Origin: Halohasta litorea
GTDB taxonomy: Archaea; Halobacteriota; Halobacteria; Halobacteriales; Haloferacaceae
Reading direction: 5' to 3'
Length of the DNA: 64,000 nt
NCBI RefSeq assembly: GCF_024494645.1
Contig: NZ_JANHDJ010000005.1
Coordinates: forward strand, 186,001-250,000
Made by a program: the position numbers and the translations under genes. Shown one piece after another: positions 27,946 through 37,355 of this stretch (positions within the stretch are counted from its first letter, which is position 1; every line of letters starts with the position of its first letter). The notes beneath the pieces are model-generated. The model had not been told where the DNA came from. It did no database searches and saw only the letters and a list, made by a program, of their open reading frames with translations.

Positions 27946-28809
27946 ATGACAGAGTATGCGAAAGACGTGCTGGTCTCGGCTGACTGGGCCGAAGACCATC
28001 TCGACGAGTTCCAGAGCGACGACCCCGACTATCGACTCGTAGAGGTCGACGTCGACACCGAGGCCTACGACGAGAGTCACGCCCCCGGTGCCATCGGCTT
28101 CAACTGGGAGGAGGACCTCCAGGACCAGACCACCCGCGACATCCTCTCGAAAGACGACTTCGAAGAGCTGCTGGGTGCCCACGGCATCACCGAGGACTCG
28201 ACGGTTGTCCTCTACGGTGACAACGCCAACTGGTTTGCGGCCTACACCTACTGGCAGTTCAAATACTACGGCCACGACGACGTGAAACTCCTCGACGGCG
28301 GCCGCGAGTACTGGCTCGACAACGACTACCCAGTGACCGACGAGGTCCCCGAGTTCTCCGCCGTCGACTACGAGGCCTCCGGGCCGCGGGAGTCGATCCG
28401 GGCCTACCGCGACGACGTCGAAAACGCCATCGACAAGGGCCTGCCGCTGGTCGATGTTCGATCGCCCGAGGAGTTCTCCGGCAAAGTCCTCGCACCGCCA
28501 GGACTCAACGAGACCGCCCAGCGCGGCGGCCACATCCCCGGCGCACAGAACATCTCGTGGGCCGCCGTGACCAACGACGACGGCACCTTCAAATCCGCCG
28601 AGGAGATCGAGGAGCTGTACGCCGACAAAGGCATCGACGGCGAGGGAACGACCGTTGCCTACTGCCGCATCGGCGAGCGCTCGTCGGTCGCCTGGTTCGC
28701 GCTCCACGAACTGCTCGGCTACGAGGACGCCATCAACTACGATGGTTCCTGGACCGAGTGGGGGAACCTCGTCGGCGCACCGATCGAGAAAGGCGAAGCG
28801 GACGACTGA
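27946..28809 (+). CDS. Rhodanese-type sulfurtransferase (second type)
   Basis: 287 residues, two rhodanese domains, closer to the actinobacterial/haloarchaeal thiosulfate sulfurtransferases. The N-terminal domain has VEVDVDTEAYDESHAPGAIG; the C-terminal active loop is YCRIGERSSVAWF, in which the cysteine is followed by Arg-Ile-Gly-Glu-Arg. Nearby LVDVRSPEEFSGKV is the structural CH2 region. A TACTAG-containing box lies 28-39 nt upstream. It sits divergent to the other sulfurtransferase, so both may serve the same sulfur pool with different acceptors. Confidence 0.92.
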   Translation: MTEYAKDVLVSADWAEDHLDEFQSDDPDYRLVEVDVDTEAYDESHAPGAIGFNWEEDLQDQTTRDILSKDDFEELLGAHGITEDSTVVLYGDNANWFAAYTYWQFKYYGHDDVKLLDGGREYWLDNDYPVTDEVPEFSAVDYEASGPRESIRAYRDDVENAIDKGLPLVDVRSPEEFSGKVLAPPGLNETAQRGGHIPGAQNISWAAVTNDDGTFKSAEEIEELYADKGIDGEGTTVAYCRIGERSSVAWFALHELLGYEDAINYDGSWTEWGNLVGAPIEKGEADD

Positions 28810-28993
28810 GCGGAGCGAAGTCGCCGCTTCGAGTCGGAGCGGGGAGGCGAAGCCGACCCGCGGAGAAAGGCAGCGCTGAGTAAGCTCCGTTTCGACTATT
28901 TTTGAGACGCTGAGTCCGTAGCGACTGCGCTGGTTTGACACTCCTGACACCGAATCGGGTGCACTCAAGAGCCTCCGGGCTCATGAGTCGACC

Positions 28994-29629
28994 ATGACAG
29001 ACGACTTCATCGACCACGTCCAAACCGAGAACAAAACAGCCCTCTCGCGACTCGGCTCCTCGAAATCACTGTACGCCGAAACGGGCGGCGATATCGAGGC
29101 CGAAACCGTGCTTCGGGCCGCGGCGATCGCCGAAGACGCCGCCCGCGAAACGTTCGAGCTGTGGGCCGACGACGAAACCAACGAGGATGCGGCGGCCCTC
29201 TTCGGCGATCTCGCCGAACAGGAGGCCGACCACTACGAGACTGTGGCCGGGAAGCTCGACGATGCGCCGAGCGCAGCAGACGTCGACGAACTCCCGGCGA
29301 TTCAGGAGACACTCCGAACCTTCACCGCCACAGTCCAGCGGGCTGGCGGCCTGGTCGGGCGCTGTCTGGTCGCCAAAAAGTCGAAAGAACAGTACACCGG
29401 CTACTTCGTCGGCGATGCCGACCCCCGGACGGCGAGCGTGTTCCGGGATCTCGGCGACGATGTCGACGAGCAGATCGACCGCGCCGCGGAACTGGTCGAG
29501 GCAGTCTGTGAGAGCGACGCCGACCGGGAGGCCGCAGCGGCCGCAGCCAGCGAGGCGATCCAGGCGGCCTACGACGAGTACACCGACTCGCTCGAATCGA
29601 TGGGCGTCAACCCCAAACCAGTCTGCTGA
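28994..29629 (+). CDS. Rubrerythrin/ferritin-like protein
   Basis: 211 residues, mostly helical. The helix pair AAAIAEDAARETFELWAD and FGDLAEQEADHYETVAG shows the ExxH spacing of di-iron ferritin-like proteins; a further helical pair follows. No rubredoxin zinc ribbon is attached. Possible role in peroxide handling or iron storage. It follows the sulfurtransferase after a 184-nt spacer that contains a TATTTTTG T-rich stretch, and converges with gltX. Confidence 0.7.
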   Translation: MTDDFIDHVQTENKTALSRLGSSKSLYAETGGDIEAETVLRAAAIAEDAARETFELWADDETNEDAAALFGDLAEQEADHYETVAGKLDDAPSAADVDELPAIQETLRTFTATVQRAGGLVGRCLVAKKSKEQYTGYFVGDADPRTASVFRDLGDDVDEQIDRAAELVEAVCESDADREAAAAAASEAIQAAYDEYTDSLESMGVNPKPVC

Positions 29630-29639
29630 ACAACCACAC

Positions 29640-31361
29640 CTACGGATGGGTGTAGTAGACGACTGCTTCGTTGTCGGCGTGTCGGTCGACTCGCACGAAG
29701 CCGATTCGCTCGAACTGGACGATCTCGTCGACCGCGGTGTCGCCGAAGGCCGGTTCGGCGTGGCCCGTCACGTCGCCGTCGGGCGTTCGCATCGTGACCG
29801 CAACGGTGTCGTCGGCTGGCACCCAGTGGATGACCTCGACACCCTCCTCGCGGACGGCCGAGATGTCGTCACCCGTAGCGACGAACTCCTCGTCGACGTA
29901 GCGGACACAGCCGTAGCCTTTGAGCCAGATGCGCTCGCCCTCGCTCGGTAGGTCGTCGGCTTCGACGAGCACGGCGTCGCCGACCGGAATCTCGCGATCG
30001 CCACGGTCCTCGTGGTTCGGATGGAGCGGCGGGTGGCCTGCGGCCGGTTTGTCTTCGCCGACGACCGGCACACGCTGGCCGCCACGGACCAGGAAGTACC
30101 GGTTCGACTCGTCGTCGACCAGCTCGCGGTTGTTGGCATAAATCGATGACATCGCGAGGTCGACATCCGAGGTCGACATTCCGAGGCCGATCATCGACTC
30201 GACGATCGCTTCGCCCCGAATCCCGCGGCGGCGAACCGACTGGAGCGTCGGCGCGCGTGGGTCGTCCCAGCCGTCGAGTTCGCCATCGTCGATCAGTTCC
30301 TTGATCGTCGACGTCGAGAGTTTGATATCGTAGGCATCGAGTTGGACGTGACCCCAGTGCAGGACTTCGGGGTACTCCCAGTCGAAGTAGTCGTAGACGA
30401 ACTGCTGGCGTTTGGCCGAATCCTGGAGGTCGATCCCGCGAATGATGTGCGTGATACCGGTGAGGTGGTCGTCGATGCCCGACTGGAAGTCGAGCATCGG
30501 CCAACAGCGGTAGTCGGCGGCTTCCTCGCGCGGATGCGGCGTGTCGATCATGCGGAACGCGACCCAGTCCCGCAGTGCGGGATTTTTGTGTTCGATATCG
30601 GTTTTCACCCGGAGGACCATCTCGCCGGACTCGTAGTCGCCGTCGATCATCGCTTCAAATTCTTCGAGGACGGTCTCGGGGTCCTTGTCGCGGTTGGGTG
30701 AGGGGGTTCCCTCTTTTTTGAGCGCCGAGAACTCCTGGGCGGGCAGATCGCAGGTGTAGGCGCCGCCCATCTCGATCAGCTCGCGGGCGTGGTCGTAGTA
30801 GGTCTCGACGCGATCCGAGGCGCGGTAGACTTCGTCGGGTTCGAAGCCGAGGTAGTCGATGTCCTCCAGGATGGCATCGTAGGCCGAAAGGTCGGGGCGT
30901 TTGGTCTCGGGGTCGGTGTCGTCGAAGCGGACGACGAACTCGCCGTCGTAGCGCTCGGTGTAGGTCCCGATGACCGACGGCATCCGGGCGTGGCCGAGGT
31001 GCCACGGGCCGTTGGGGTTCGGTGCGGCCCGCAGGCGGACCGTGTCGTACTCCTCGACGTTCGGCAGGTCGGGCAGGGTGTGTTCGTCGGCCTCGTTTTC
31101 GGCATCGAGTTCATCGACCAACTCGGGGTCCAATTCGGCGAGTCGCTCGCGGCGGGCCTCGCGGTCCAGTCCGCCGATTTTCCCCACGACCTGGCCGACG
31201 ACGCCCGGCACCTCGTCGCCGTGCGGTCGGAACTCGGGGTTCTCGCCCATCAGTGGGCCCATGATCGCGCCCACGTCGGGGTCGCTGTCGTGTTTGAGCG
31301 CGTTGAACAGGGCGTGTTTCTCGGCTTCCCCTTTCACGCGCTCGCGGAGTTCGTCGTCCAT
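29640..31361 (-). CDS. gltX: Glutamate--tRNA ligase
   Basis: 573 residues, archaeal-type class I synthetase (GlnRS-like anticodon domain). The HIGH motif is in GPWHLGHARMP (about 114-124) and the KMSKS loop reads KLSTSTI. The N-terminal 100 residues form the archaeal extension (DELRERVKGEAEKHALFNAL). It charges tRNA-Glu, and in archaea also tRNA-Gln, whose Glu is then converted by GatDE. Converges with the rubrerythrin gene; 10 nt separate the stops. Confidence 0.96.
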   Translation of the reverse strand: MDDELRERVKGEAEKHALFNALKHDSDPDVGAIMGPLMGENPEFRPHGDEVPGVVGQVVGKIGGLDREARRERLAELDPELVDELDAENEADEHTLPDLPNVEEYDTVRLRAAPNPNGPWHLGHARMPSVIGTYTERYDGEFVVRFDDTDPETKRPDLSAYDAILEDIDYLGFEPDEVYRASDRVETYYDHARELIEMGGAYTCDLPAQEFSALKKEGTPSPNRDKDPETVLEEFEAMIDGDYESGEMVLRVKTDIEHKNPALRDWVAFRMIDTPHPREEAADYRCWPMLDFQSGIDDHLTGITHIIRGIDLQDSAKRQQFVYDYFDWEYPEVLHWGHVQLDAYDIKLSTSTIKELIDDGELDGWDDPRAPTLQSVRRRGIRGEAIVESMIGLGMSTSDVDLAMSSIYANNRELVDDESNRYFLVRGGQRVPVVGEDKPAAGHPPLHPNHEDRGDREIPVGDAVLVEADDLPSEGERIWLKGYGCVRYVDEEFVATGDDISAVREEGVEVIHWVPADDTVAVTMRTPDGDVTGHAEPAFGDTAVDEIVQFERIGFVRVDRHADNEAVVYYTHP

Positions 31362-31496
31362 TGGGTGTGGCTTTCGGGTGATCCGTCAAAAGGGGTGTGG
31401 ATCGGTGTTATCGATACAACTCAACGCTACTTCGTATCGGGTACTGGCTGTCTGAGAGTCGGAAATTCAAAAACGGCGGACAATCAATACGAACAT

Positions 31497-31652
31497 ATGG
31501 CCCTCCTCGGCCGGATCGAGACGCGGCTCACACTGTTCCTCGATCCACTCCCAAAAAGTGACCGCCTCGACAGTGGCGTAGGAAGTTCGTTTACGCTGAT
31601 GAATCGGGCAGTCGGAACGCTTGAAACCCTCTGTTCCGAACCGCAAGTGTGA
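31497..31652 (+). CDS. Possible 51-residue protein coupled to the MFS gene
   Basis: Short reading frame beginning MALLGRIETRLTLFLDPLP. Its TGA overlaps the GTG of the MFS gene (GTGTGA at 31649-31654 region, four-base overlap), as in coupled haloarchaeal genes. Codon choice is acceptable, but no family is recognised, and it may be only a leader of the MFS transcript. Confidence 0.35.
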   Translation: MALLGRIETRLTLFLDPLPKSDRLDSGVGSSFTLMNRAVGTLETLCSEPQV

Positions 31653-32806
31653 GTCGACATCGCCTCTTTGGCTCGCTGTGTGGGCTCGTCTTCTTCCTCA
31701 ATCTCGCCAGGATCGTCTTCGCGCCGCTGCTGGACGTGTTCATCGCCGAGTTCGGGATCGGCGAGGCGACCGCTGGCCTCATCGTCACGCTGGCGTGGGT
31801 CGGCAGCGCGTCGCTCCGGCTGCCAGCCGGATGGCTGCTCACGCGACTCCCCCGGCACTACCTCGTGATCGTCTCGGGGGCGATCCTCACCGGTGCAGCC
31901 GCCGCCACGGCTGCGGCAGTGACGGTCCGCCAGCTGATGATCGGCGCGTTCCTCATGGGCACCGCGTCGGGCGTCTACTTCGTCTCGGCGAACCCGCTTT
32001 TAAGCGAGCTCTACCCCGAGCGCGTCGGCCGCGTGATGGGCATCCACGGCGCGGCCAATCAGGTGGCGGCGGTGGCAGCCGCTCCCTTGGTCGCCGTCTC
32101 GCTATGGGTCGACTGGCGGCTTGCGCTGTGGACCATCGCCGTCGGTGCTGCGGTGGTGACTGTCGCCACCGTGGTCGTCTCTCGGCAGACCGAGATGCCC
32201 GAAGCCGGGGGGGCTGACCGCTCGCTCGTGGCCGGGGCGCGTTCGGAGTGGCGGATCATCCTCGCTGCACTGGGGTTGGCAGGCCTCGCGGTCTTCGTCT
32301 GGCAGGGCGTCTTTAATTTCTACGAGCTGTATATGCAGGCTCGTGGGCTCTCGCCGTCGGCGGCCTCGACGATGCTGACGATCGTCTTCGCTGCAGGGGT
32401 TCCGGCCTTCTTCGTCGCTGGCGAGCTGGCCGATGATCTCCCGTCGGTACCGCTGCTGCTCGGGATCGTCGCCTCGTTTGCCGGCTGCCTGCTTCTGGTA
32501 GTCGCTGCCGACGGGTTCGTTGCCCTCGCGATCAGTTCGGCGTTGGTCGGCTTCGTCATCCACGCGCTGTTCCCCGCGACCGACGCCTACATTCTGGGCG
32601 CGCTGCCGGATTCGGCCCGTGGGAGTGCATACGCCGTCTTCAGTACCGTCTGGATGGTCTCCCAGTCGGTGGGGTCGTCGGTCGTCGGCACGCTGATCGA
32701 ATACGGGCTCGCCTACGACACCGTGTTTACCGCCGCCGCAGGCGTTCTCTTGGCGACAGTCGTCGGGCTCAGCTTCCTCGAACGCGCCGGTCGACTCCCG
32801 AGTTGA
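31649..32806 (+). CDS. Major facilitator superfamily transporter
   Basis: 385 residues with 12 predicted helices. The loop between helices 2 and 3 reads WVGSASLRLPAGWLLTRLPR, the MFS motif A equivalent, and YFVSANPLLSELYPERVGRVMGIHG is the mid-domain segment. The central loop after helix 6 is short and charged (SRQTEMPEAGGADRSLVAGA). A drug or metabolite exporter is likely; the substrate is not defined. Start is GTG at 31649, as no ATG lies upstream in frame. Confidence 0.88.
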   Translation: MSRHRLFGSLCGLVFFLNLARIVFAPLLDVFIAEFGIGEATAGLIVTLAWVGSASLRLPAGWLLTRLPRHYLVIVSGAILTGAAAATAAAVTVRQLMIGAFLMGTASGVYFVSANPLLSELYPERVGRVMGIHGAANQVAAVAAAPLVAVSLWVDWRLALWTIAVGAAVVTVATVVVSRQTEMPEAGGADRSLVAGARSEWRIILAALGLAGLAVFVWQGVFNFYELYMQARGLSPSAASTMLTIVFAAGVPAFFVAGELADDLPSVPLLLGIVASFAGCLLLVVAADGFVALAISSALVGFVIHALFPATDAYILGALPDSARGSAYAVFSTVWMVSQSVGSSVVGTLIEYGLAYDTVFTAAAGVLLATVVGLSFLERAGRLPS

Positions 32807-33016
32807 GTGGTCGGCGCAGACGTTCGTCTCCGACTGTCGCTCCCGTCGGTCGTCGAGGTCGTACAGCGTCTCGACCAGCTGCTGCACGGCACACACCTTT
32901 TCTATACCCCAGTTTGATATTCAACCAGTGATGGTTGCGTATCAGGAGCCTACGTCCGGACAGTTGCTCGCTCCGGACACCGGTGGACGATCAGTGACGG
33001 GTCACGGGGTTCGAGT

Positions 33017-35881
33017 ATGAGCACCATGGCGTCGACTTTCGAGGCGTCGACCCTCCTGGTCGTCGGCACGAGCGACTGGCTCGACGACCTCGCCGAGGCA
33101 CTGACGACACGGACCCCGGCCACAGTCCAACGCGCCCGGACCGCAGCCGATGCCGTCGATCGGTTCGGCTCTAGGAACGTCGATTGCCTCGTCACCGAAT
33201 ACGAACTCGACGGCGGGACCGGCATCGACCTGCTGCAAACGGTGCGCGCCGACACCACGTCGCTGCCAGTTGTCATCGGGGCGACTGCGGGGAGCGAAAC
33301 CGTCGCTAGCGAGGCCATCAGGGCCGGTGTCAGCGACTACGTTCCACTGGCCGAGCCGAGCGAGCAACTGCCCGAACTCATCGACCGGATCGAGCAAGCC
33401 GTTCGGGGTGGCAGACGAACGGTAACCCAGCGAGAACGGGCCCGGCAGTTCGATGCGATTTTCGAGGACTCCCGGACGGCAACGTGGGTGCTCGACCCCG
33501 ACGGGACACTCGCCCGCACGAACCAGACCGCCCGTGAGATGGTCGACGATTCCGTCGAGGCACTTCTCGGCGACCCGTTTTGGACGCTCCCATGGTGGTC
33601 TCAATCCGATGGCACCCGACAGGATATCGAACAGATCGTCGAGACAGCCCGTGGCGGCAGCTTCGGGAACGCGGTTATCGAACAGTCGGGAGCAGACGAA
33701 CCGTGGATCATGGACCTCTCGGTTCGACCCGTCGAGAACCAGCGCGGCGATCTCGTTTCGATCGTCGTCGAAGGCGTCGATATCACCGACCGCGTCAGCC
33801 TCGAACGGGAGCTTCGCGGCTCCGAGGAGCTCCACCGGGTCACGCTCAACAACATGACCGACACGATCCTCATCACCGACGAGGACGACGCCTACACCTA
33901 CGTCTGTCCGAACGTCCACTTCATTTTCGGCTACACCGCCGAGGAGATCCACGAGATGGGGACTATCGACGAGCTGCTCGGCGAGGATCTCTTCGACCGC
34001 GAGGAGCTCGCCGCAAGCGGGACCCTCAAAAACATCGAGTGTACGGCCACCGACAAGGCGGGCACCGAACACACGCTGTTGGTCACCGTCCGGGAGGTCT
34101 CGATCCAGGGTGGGCGGCTCCTCTATAGCTGCCGGGACATCACCAAACGGAAACAGCGCGAGGAGGCCCTGACGACGCTCCAGGAGACGGCTCGGGACTT
34201 CCTGTATGCGGAAACCCACCACGAGATCGCCCAGCACATCGTCGACGATACCGCCGACGTAGTCGACCTCGATGCAAGTGCGGTCTACCTCTTCGATGCC
34301 GACACCAACGAGCTCCGACCGGCGGCCCACTCGGCACGGATGAAAACCCTCCACGGGCCACTACCGACCAGCCGTGCGGACGGCGAGACGCTCGTGAGCT
34401 ACAGTTTCGTCGAAAACGAACCGCTGTGGTACGACGACATCCACAGGGCGGATCGACTCGCGAACCGCGCGACCGACCTCCGGAGTGCGATCTACATTCC
34501 GCTCGGTGAACACGGCGTTTTCGTCGCCGGATCGGAGACCGTCGGCGCGTTCGACGAGATCACCCGCGAACTCGCCGACCTGCTGGCCGCAACCGCCGAG
34601 GCGGCTCTCGACCGAGTGAGCCGCGAGTCGAAGCTCCGCGAGCAGGACCGCACGCTCCAACAGCAAAACGAGCAGCTCAGTCGTCTGAACCGGACCAACG
34701 AGACGATTCGGCAGATCGACCAAGCCATCGTGCAGGCCGAAACCCGAGCCGAGGTCGACCACGCCGTCTGTGAACTGTTGACAGCTGATGATCGGTTCCA
34801 GTTCGCGTGGATCGGGACGGTCTCGGAGTCGACCGACACGCTCGAACCGCGGGCGTGGGCGGGCAACGGCCAGGGCTATCTCGACAGCCGTTCGTTTTCG
34901 GTGACGACATCGAACGCCGAACCGGCCGAACACACCGCGGCCTCCGGGGAGCCAACGGTGGTTCCGAACGTCGCCGCGGGGCTTCACGACGACCCCTGGC
35001 GCAAGGACGCTCTCACTCGGGACTTCCTTTCGGTGTTGAGTATCCCGCTGGTCTACAACGACCTCACACACGGCGTGCTCACGGTCTACGCCCGGAGTCG
35101 GAACGCCTTCGACGAGACCACGCGGGCGGTCATGAGCGAACTCGCCGAAACAACCGCGTCGGCGCTCAGTGCGATCGAGCGGAAGCACGCCCTGCTCACG
35201 ACATCGATGACGCGACTCGAAGTCGCGATCGACGACGGCTCGTTCGTCCTCTCGGGACTCGCTCGGGAGGCCGACTGCACGCTCTCCTACCACGGTGGCG
35301 TCCAGCAGACGAGCGACGGCCAGTACGTGTTCGTCACCGTCGAGGACGGCACTGTCGAGGCGGTCCAGGACGCCGCAAATGAACTGGTGGCCGTCGACGG
35401 CGTCCAGCCGATCAGTCGGGACGGGACCGGCAGCGTCGTCCGGCTCCAGCTCACCGAGCCGTTTTTGGCTCTGGAGTTGGCCGACCACGGGGCTGTGTTC
35501 CGCGAGGCCACCGCCGACCCCACCGCAACGACGCTCGGCATCGATATCCCGGGGAGTGTGACCGTCCGCAACATCCTCCAGCTCGTCCGCGAGACGTTCG
35601 CTGGCGTCGAGTTGCGGTCCAAACAGACGCTCGATCAGGCCGCCGAACACGACCTGTATTCGCGGTTCGTCGACGAGCTGACCGAACGGCAACTGGAAGT
35701 GATCCAGACGGCCTACTACAGCGGCTTCTTCGAATCGCCGCGGGGACAGACCGGCGAGGAGGTTGCCGAGACGTTGGCTATCTCGTCGACGGCGTTCTAT
35801 CGACATATCCGAACCGTCCAGCGAAAACTGTTCGACACCCTGTTCGAGGACGGTAGCCATCCGCCAGCGGTTGAGGGTTGA
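33017..35881 (+). CDS. Bat-like multidomain transcription regulator
   Basis: 954 residues. Domains in order: receiver-like (about 13-127), PAS (140-260), PAS (265-385), GAF (390-540), short coiled coil, GAF (575-730), Bat-specific domain (735-890), and the C-terminal HTH_10 (LTERQLEVIQTAYYSGFFES, then TFYRHI-type recognition helix) at about 893-945. In the receiver part the acceptor aspartate is replaced by Glu61 (LVTEYELDGG) and the N-terminal acidic pair is missing, so it cannot be phosphorylated normally. It resembles bacterio-opsin activator Bat; the target genes are unknown, and no opsin gene is nearby. Confidence 0.92.
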   Translation: MSTMASTFEASTLLVVGTSDWLDDLAEALTTRTPATVQRARTAADAVDRFGSRNVDCLVTEYELDGGTGIDLLQTVRADTTSLPVVIGATAGSETVASEAIRAGVSDYVPLAEPSEQLPELIDRIEQAVRGGRRTVTQRERARQFDAIFEDSRTATWVLDPDGTLARTNQTAREMVDDSVEALLGDPFWTLPWWSQSDGTRQDIEQIVETARGGSFGNAVIEQSGADEPWIMDLSVRPVENQRGDLVSIVVEGVDITDRVSLERELRGSEELHRVTLNNMTDTILITDEDDAYTYVCPNVHFIFGYTAEEIHEMGTIDELLGEDLFDREELAASGTLKNIECTATDKAGTEHTLLVTVREVSIQGGRLLYSCRDITKRKQREEALTTLQETARDFLYAETHHEIAQHIVDDTADVVDLDASAVYLFDADTNELRPAAHSARMKTLHGPLPTSRADGETLVSYSFVENEPLWYDDIHRADRLANRATDLRSAIYIPLGEHGVFVAGSETVGAFDEITRELADLLAATAEAALDRVSRESKLREQDRTLQQQNEQLSRLNRTNETIRQIDQAIVQAETRAEVDHAVCELLTADDRFQFAWIGTVSESTDTLEPRAWAGNGQGYLDSRSFSVTTSNAEPAEHTAASGEPTVVPNVAAGLHDDPWRKDALTRDFLSVLSIPLVYNDLTHGVLTVYARSRNAFDETTRAVMSELAETTASALSAIERKHALLTTSMTRLEVAIDDGSFVLSGLAREADCTLSYHGGVQQTSDGQYVFVTVEDGTVEAVQDAANELVAVDGVQPISRDGTGSVVRLQLTEPFLALELADHGAVFREATADPTATTLGIDIPGSVTVRNILQLVRETFAGVELRSKQTLDQAAEHDLYSRFVDELTERQLEVIQTAYYSGFFESPRGQTGEEVAETLAISSTAFYRHIRTVQRKLFDTLFEDGSHPPAVEG

Positions 35882-35995
35882 ATAGTACACCGCGCTTTGC
35901 AAATCACGTGTGATAGCGAACGTCTGGATATTCCCTTATACACGTATTATTCTTAAAGGAGTGCCCGGCACGGTATCCGGCACTCGTGAATCCCA

Positions 35996-36139
35996 ATGAA
36001 AGACGCCGAAATCGATCCCGAAAGCGAATCTACGTACGAGTGTTTCGACTGCGGTGACCTGATCGTCGCTGAAACCCCGCCAAGTCAGTGCCCTAACTGC
36101 GGCGGGGCGATACGGAATCGGCAGGCCACCGTCGAGTAG
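35996..36139 (+). CDS. 47-residue zinc-ribbon protein
   Basis: Starts ATG at 35996, MKDAEIDPESESTYECFDCG, and later has QCPNCGG. The two CxxC pairs form a rubredoxin-like zinc ribbon, as in the many small DUF7129-type haloarchaeal proteins. TATA-like CTTATACA and CTTAAAGG boxes lie 40-65 nt upstream. The role is unknown. Confidence 0.75.
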   Translation: MKDAEIDPESESTYECFDCGDLIVAETPPSQCPNCGGAIRNRQATVE

Positions 36140-36511
36140 TGCAAGCAGTATCTCCCACGGTGAGACTCACCACGATCTGATAACGATTCTGCGGTCTGTT
36201 GCTCGGAGTCCAAGATACCCGCCGGAGAGCATGACCGAATGTCCGATCGGCGGTCGACCACAAAGCACGGCCAATCGACAGAGTCACGACTCGATACACA
36301 GGAACAGGCCAGCGGCCGACCGAAGCTACTGGCCGGAGGAACGTGTCGTAGGACACGCGGGTAGGGGTAGCTACTATGATAGCCGCTCCCAAAATAAAAC
36401 CCGTCGACCGTTCACACCGTATACACCCTAAATTCACCGCTAACGAAGACTGGCAGCTGCCGAAGTGGCCTTCAGCCAAAGTGATATTTGTCTTACTCAC
36501 CAACATCTCGT
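36140..36511 (+). other. 372-nt spacer without a recognised gene
   Basis: No frame shows halophile-like codon use over a useful length. I see an A+T-rich patch (about 36376-36445) that may hold the promoter of the DUF2071 gene, and CTCACCAACATC before its start. A minus-strand frame covering much of it is arginine- and proline-rich and unlikely to be real. Confidence 0.5.
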
Positions 36512-37201
36512 ATGGTACTTCCCCTGGAGATGGGCTGGCGACACCTGCTGTTCGAGAACTATCCGGTCGAGCCACGAGTGATGGACGCCCACCTGCCCGA
36601 GGGGCTCGCTCCCGACACCTTCGATGGCTCGGCGTGGCTCTCTGTCGTCCCCTTTACCAACGTCGAGGTTCGCCCCGCGGGGATGCCCAAATGCCTCGGG
36701 ATTCGGCTTCCCGAACTCAACCTCCGGACCTACGTCACCCGCGACGGCGTCCCCAGTGTCTACTTTTTCAGCCTCGACGCACAGGGGATCGCCAGCGTCA
36801 TCGGCGCGCGACTGTTCCACCATCTGCCGTACTTTTATGCACGGATTGCGCTGGAGTGGGTCGACGGACGCGTCCAGTTTTCGAGCCGACGACTGCATCC
36901 AGGAGCCCGACCCGCCCACTACGAGGCGAGCTACTGGCCGACTGGCGAGCCGTTTTCGGCCCCCGACGATCCGTTCGGCGAGTTCCTCGTCGAACGCTAC
37001 CGCTTTTATACCGAGGCCCAGGACGGCTCGATTCGGTACACGGACATCGATCACGAGCCGTGGACGCTCTACCCCGCGGCCGCCGACATCACGACGAACA
37101 CACTGCTGCAAAGCCACGGCTTCGCCGAACCCGATACCGAGCCGGTCTGCTACTACAGTCCAGGTCTGGATGTGACCGCCTCACGGAGCCACCGATTGTA
37201 A
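36512..37201 (+). CDS. DUF2071 (YqjF-type) protein
   Basis: 229 residues. MVLPLEMGWRHLLFENYPVE opens the typical DUF2071 start, followed by LPEGLAPDTFDGSAWLSVVPF and the motif LNLRTYVTRDGVPSVYFFSLDA (residues about 67-90). These proteins belong to a family of small, possibly acetoacetate-decarboxylase-like beta-barrels whose substrates are unknown. ATG at 36512 begins at the conserved N-terminus. It precedes the helicase-nuclease operon by 154 nt. Confidence 0.85.
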   Translation: MVLPLEMGWRHLLFENYPVEPRVMDAHLPEGLAPDTFDGSAWLSVVPFTNVEVRPAGMPKCLGIRLPELNLRTYVTRDGVPSVYFFSLDAQGIASVIGARLFHHLPYFYARIALEWVDGRVQFSSRRLHPGARPAHYEASYWPTGEPFSAPDDPFGEFLVERYRFYTEAQDGSIRYTDIDHEPWTLYPAAADITTNTLLQSHGFAEPDTEPVCYYSPGLDVTASRSHRL

Positions 37202-37355
37202 CCCACGATCCCAGCGACTGTCGAAGCAACACCCCACCAGCCAACGCCCACCAACCACTACCCGAGCGACGCGTGGTGGGCTTCGACAGGGGAGCCATCC
37301 AAACCTATTTGCCACGGGATTCCGCTATGATACCTACGTTCATCACCGATTATAT

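Noticed and set aside
28810-28993. Repeated GAGCGAAGTCG/GAGGCGAAGCCG words after the sulfurtransferase gene
   Set aside because: Short and imperfect; not enough to call a repeat array or CRISPR.
32102-32896. 264-residue minus-strand frame over the MFS gene
   Set aside because: Mostly antisense to a clear transporter; only its first ~30 residues look protein-like, which is reported as a weak finding.
36231-36431. 66-residue plus-strand frame in the same spacer
   Set aside because: Arginine-, serine- and proline-rich translation with poor codon bias.
36093-36575. Minus-strand frame covering the spacer before the DUF2071 gene
   Set aside because: No family features, basic composition unlike the other proteins here, and it overlaps the real gene start.
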